Shown here one piece after another: positions 7,701 to 10,029 of a DNA stretch of 10,029 nucleotides. The notes beneath the pieces are model-generated. The model was not told the DNA's origin. It saw only the letters and a list, made by a program, of their open reading frames with translations, and did no database searches. The translations under genes and the position numbers were made by a program. Positions within the stretch are counted from its first letter, which is position 1; the number at the start of each line of letters is the position of its first letter. This stretch comes from JBMOLL01 sp049325415 (GTDB lineage Bacteria; Bacteroidota; Bacteroidia; Bacteroidales; GCA-2748055): positions 1-10,029 of the forward strand of contig JBMOLL010000073.1 in the NCBI GenBank assembly GCA_049325415.1, read 5' to 3'.

Positions 7701-10029
7701 AACGGAGATCCTGATGGACTGGATGGAATACAAAGAGAAAAACAAAAGTATGATCTTCTATCCGTCCACTCCGTCTTCAACGGTGAAACCCAACGGTACA
7801 GTCCGGATTATCAATTCCATTACTTCCGGGAAACAATCCTTCAGGAATCATTTGCTTTCAGGAAGCCAGGCCGGGGGCTTTACCATGATCTATCCCGGAA
7901 ACTCAGCCGACTTTTACTCAATTCCCGGGGGCCGGTATGAACTGATCACTGTATTCCGGGATAACCGCTATATCCGCACCGACTCTTTTACTGTTGTTCC
8001 CGGAGGTACGACCTACCTGACGTATACCGAGGGACAGATCCGTCCGGAAGATGAGATGTCGGTTTCCTTCGATTCGCTGATAAACGAGATCTGTAATGAT
8101 CATAATGCCGAATATCAGAGCTATATAAACGATTATGAGATCAACAGGCTAAAAGCATTGCGGGAAAGCTATAACCAGGTAATCCCCGGAACGGGAACCC
8201 TCATTACCGGAGTCGTAACAGACAAAGAAAGCGGGGAACCTTTACCGGGAGTATGTATTGTGATCAAGGGAACAAGCACCGGAACTGTAAGCGATATCAA
8301 CGGGGTTTACCAGATCAGGGCGCCGGGGAACAGCAAGCTGGTCTTCAGTTTTATCGGATTCAAGACGGAAGAACTGGACGCTGCGGTGGCCGGGGGAGTA
8401 GTCAGCCTGGGTGCCGAGATATTGTGTTTGGACGAAGTGGTCGTTGTAGGATATGGAATCCGGAAATCAAGCGTTTCAGCATATTCCATAGCAATAGTAG
8501 AAAGTTCCGGAGATTTTTCAACATTTCTTCAGGGTAAGGTATCCGGACTCGAAATATCGAGTAATTACGGAAACACATCAGGTTTAGTGATTCGGAGAGA
8601 TTCTTCTGTTAACCCTGGCAATGAACCCCTGTATGTTATAGACGGTAGGGTTTATAACGGCCAGCCATTCGACCTGGCTCCCGAACTCGTCAGTTCCATT
8701 GAGGTTTTGCAGGGGGATAAAGCTGCAGCAATTTATGGCTCAAGGGCCGCCAACGGTGTGGTACTCATCACCACGAACCAGGGCATGCTGAACGGGCAGG
8801 TGCCGGGCGATCTTCCCGGTTTGAAGGAACTCCTTGAATTTAAAATGACAGAAGCCCATGCCGCACCGTCCGGCCTGCGAACCCACTTTTCAGACAATGC
8901 CATCTGGGAACCGGCATTGAGAACCGACCGGAACGGGGAAGCCATTTTCAGTGCCAGACTGCCGGATGATATCACACAATGGAAAGCAGGATTCATCGTC
9001 TATGCCGACCACAAACGGGCGGCCACGCACCGGACCACCGTAAAATCGTACAAGCCCGTATCGGGTGAGCTGAGCCTTCCCCGCTTCCTCCTTGAAGGCG
9101 ATACGGCTTTCGTGATCGGAAAAACGCGGAATTACACGGGGGATACGATTGCCGGCACTGTATCCTTTAGTCTTGGGGAAGAGATACTCAGCGCCGAAGA
9201 AAAAAGTTTCGCGGAAATATCCGTTGACACAGCCTGTCTGGCAGCGCCGGATGGGGACAGTATAAGCCTCACCTATCTTTTCAAACGGGATGACGGTTAT
9301 TTTGACGGGGAGAAACGCTCCATTCCCCTGCTGCGACGTGGCACCATGGAGACCAGGGGTAACTTCATTTCGCTGTACGGAGACAGTACCCTGAACTGGA
9401 CGCCCGAATTCGATACCTTACCGGTCAGGTTGAAGGTCCACACCAGTATGATCGATGAATTGCTGGAAGAGACCGGACGGGTGGACATCTATCCTTACCT
9501 GTGTAACGAACAGATGGCCAGTAAGCTGATGGCCCTGTTGTTCCGGCAGGAGATCCTTGATTATCGCGGAAAATACTTCGGGCAGAAAAATGCCGTGAAC
9601 AAGTTGATCAGGAAACTGGAAAAAAACCAGAACCAGGAGGGACTTTGGGGCTGGTGGAACAGGAACGAGACCAGTGGCTGGATCTCGCTTCATGTGCTCC
9701 GGTCCCTCCGTTTTGCCCGCGATCTGGGCTACGAAGTGAAGATCGACTCGGTGGGTGCATACAACGGTCTAACCAGGCTCAGGACCGGCAGTGAGCAGTA
9801 CGGAGAAAAAACGATGCTGCTTGAGACCATGCTTGAATTCTCAGAAGACCCTGAAATTCTCAGGGAAATTGAGACTATGGAAAAGCAGGAGTTTGAAGAG
9901 ACCAGCGACTTCATTGCCTACCAGGAACTGCGCCTGAAGGCCGGTCTGACGGCAGACACCGATTCCATCCTTCAACTGAAGAAAGAGACCCTTTACGGCA
10001 ACTGGTACTGGGCCAACAGCAGCGACCGG
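4738..10029 (+). CDS. Alpha-2-macroglobulin-family protein with embedded SusC-like module and TonB plug (3' end beyond window)
   Basis: The frame is open without a stop from ATG 4738 to the window edge: 1764 residues, C-terminus missing. I translated it through by eye. A signal peptide is likely at residues 1-21 (MKRLYHLLCTFLILISHSLPG), with no lipobox. An MG2-type domain begins near 262 (RGFIAFSKPKYRPEDTLYFK). A bait-region-type beta domain lies near 657 (YPGQELEVKVRVTNDRGEPI). Residues 1156-1230 are a carboxypeptidase-D regulatory-like domain, then LDEVVVVGYG (1231-1240) and a plug (about 1264-1347) with PLYVIDG and AAAIYGSRAANGVVLITT. The A2M domain starts near 1380 (LRTHFSDNAIWEPALRTD). 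The thioester domain follows from about 1575, with C1589-N-E-Q1592 and GLWGWWNRNETSGW (from 1635). Bacterial macroglobulins are thought to trap proteases by covalent thioester linkage in the periplasm. The plug has no beta-barrel in the visible part, so this is not a receptor. Neighbours suggest a partnership with the VWA protein. Confidence 0.93.
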   Translation, partial: MKRLYHLLCTFLILISHSLPGQDISRATDHSVYRYYYSITTREAEKICRKGIAAVRDNYFHTLADSVRFEEDLDPQLAPGNYLAVWAEKDELKFSYIPVMNTFPAILNNSADLIIYLTDSTGTMVSDARLSVDGKLIRFDPASGTYRDRHSNLQGVLSITCGGITTVHLLQRTNNNSAFRRISGKILYSIPVRYVWIPLKLLLRSPYDLGRWIIKGRRSGIWYYLTQPFVSIYRSIAWGQPYGFVATVFSWFDGYYGEASTRGFIAFSKPKYRPEDTLYFKALLLDENNRPICRRRLELTLEESGYYSSDHLHAQIIDTVTSYRSGAFEGRLDLSGFSSLKSGRSYQLTLHSPSDRISLSGTFLYEDYELKSYQFDLKTGSGDHYPGEPVTVKMTAKDNNELPVADARVKLELKPWTGVSKAFVSPLIVREVLWTWEGNFRPDGTLEVSIPDSVFPAANLMTSLNAEFRDASNEAHSLSSDIHHYFLREETALDWQGDSLQFVLKKNGIKTNTAAMVYLQRRGMIVDSFAASLPLVLPANQSLASVNLKVNNVLYPQPLSDLQGNISLQAKRSRDHLKMEVFNPHHLPFRYFLYKNNHEIQRGSGTSYSDSLRTQAPDNYYFCLIYEWADQPVVLNYDLSYDRNSLNITSTLPPVAYPGQELEVKVRVTNDRGEPIKNADITAVSWTGKFDGEIPGFAINTDSKQREMINSFRISETDDNQDSYRLLYDRWSPAFSLDTMDYYRFRYPETGYAVSEAKSEFPGTWFAPYVFDKGRVIPVYHVYIDYVPVYLAEASHTNPYLFRISEGLHTIKIRTADRWIEIYNVRFSYGYRYFLSIDLSRVEEIQKEEEKDKHWDLSNKISVKKMEPFYTPEETRMLKQKMIRVKNNFEQKPAYIRQGGNVYLLTGVKESGLYNNLNLYTVGPMSYESLHFVNPDRLTADLPFAEDYTYEFREGYSDRMKVIACEQGKNRMPWLQPVLILDDRPVYETEILMDWMEYKEKNKSMIFYPSTPSSTVKPNGTVRIINSITSGKQSFRNHLLSGSQAGGFTMIYPGNSADFYSIPGGRYELITVFRDNRYIRTDSFTVVPGGTTYLTYTEGQIRPEDEMSVSFDSLINEICNDHNAEYQSYINDYEINRLKALRESYNQVIPGTGTLITGVVTDKESGEPLPGVCIVIKGTSTGTVSDINGVYQIRAPGNSKLVFSFIGFKTEELDAAVAGGVVSLGAEILCLDEVVVVGYGIRKSSVSAYSIAIVESSGDFSTFLQGKVSGLEISSNYGNTSGLVIRRDSSVNPGNEPLYVIDGRVYNGQPFDLAPELVSSIEVLQGDKAAAIYGSRAANGVVLITTNQGMLNGQVPGDLPGLKELLEFKMTEAHAAPSGLRTHFSDNAIWEPALRTDRNGEAIFSARLPDDITQWKAGFIVYADHKRAATHRTTVKSYKPVSGELSLPRFLLEGDTAFVIGKTRNYTGDTIAGTVSFSLGEEILSAEEKSFAEISVDTACLAAPDGDSISLTYLFKRDDGYFDGEKRSIPLLRRGTMETRGNFISLYGDSTLNWTPEFDTLPVRLKVHTSMIDELLEETGRVDIYPYLCNEQMASKLMALLFRQEILDYRGKYFGQKNAVNKLIRKLEKNQNQEGLWGWWNRNETSGWISLHVLRSLRFARDLGYEVKIDSVGAYNGLTRLRTGSEQYGEKTMLLETMLEFSEDPEILREIETMEKQEFEETSDFIAYQELRLKAGLTADTDSILQLKKETLYGNWYWANSSDR
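8203..8784 (+). other. SusC/RagA-like N-terminal module inside the macroglobulin gene
   Basis: This segment encodes residues 1156-1349: regulatory-like domain (ITGVVTDKESGEPLPGV, then GTSTGTVSDINGVYQI and LVFSFIGFKTEEL), box (LDEVVVVGYG) and TonB plug (FLQGKVSGLEIS, PLYVIDGRVYNG, SIEVLQGDKAAAIYGSRAAN, VVLITTNQG). In ordinary SusC proteins this order sits at the mature N-terminus and leads into a 22-strand barrel. Here it is internal and leads straight into the A2M domain. The domain order is read directly from the translation; its function in this position is unknown. Confidence 0.88.
9502..9513 (+). other. Thioester motif Cys-Asn-Glu-Gln
   Basis: These codons encode C1589-N-E-Q1592 in the context YPYLCNEQMASKL. 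The family consensus is GCxEQ, where the Cys and Gln side chains form the reactive thioester. Both are kept, so the protein is probably able to form the bond. The residue before the Cys is Leu rather than the usual Gly. Confidence 0.8.

Noticed and set aside
8253..8784. A separate TonB-dependent receptor gene or gene fragment
   Set aside because: The plug and box are in the same uninterrupted frame as the macroglobulin from 4738 onward, and no barrel follows, so this is a domain of the larger protein.

Overview
The window looks like a chromosomal segment from a Bacteroidota bacterium, probably of the Bacteroidales/Marinilabiliales type. The evidence is the repeated use of the SusC/RagA N-terminal module (carboxypeptidase-D regulatory-like domain followed by a DEVVVVGYG box), a TonB-family anti-sigma protein of the style common in this phylum, and no clear Shine-Dalgarno sequences. 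No RNA gene, insertion sequence or CRISPR array was seen.

Layout. Positions 1-516 hold an AT-rich, apparently non-coding tandem repeat with a period near 131 bp, arranged A-B-A'-B'. No feature is recognised in 517-634. On the minus strand, an ECF-type sigma factor (2019-2609) is followed, with an 11 bp overlap, by a membrane-anchored putative anti-sigma protein (635-2029) that ends in a TonB C-terminal domain. On the plus strand, divergent from the sigma gene, is a secreted YfbK-type von Willebrand A protein (2739-4658). A strong intrinsic terminator (4670-4706) separates it from a very large alpha-2-macroglobulin-family protein that starts at 4738 and stays open to the window edge (1764 residues visible).

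The main observation is that three neighbouring proteins, none of them a beta-barrel receptor, carry the same SusC-like module: regulatory-like beta-sandwich, then D-E-V-V-V-[VI]-G-Y, then a variable amount of TonB-receptor plug. The anti-sigma protein keeps only a short stretch after the box. The VWA protein continues to the LQGR.AGV start of the plug. The macroglobulin carries what looks like a whole plug, placed between its bait-region-type domain and its A2M/thioester domains. The anti-sigma protein also has the TonB domain that would normally bind such boxes.

A reasonable inference is a locally regulated cell-envelope system. The sigma/anti-sigma pair would control the divergent VWA and macroglobulin genes, and the shared module would let the parts interact with each other or with TonB/SusC machinery. 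The sequence supports the domain composition; function and regulation are inferred.
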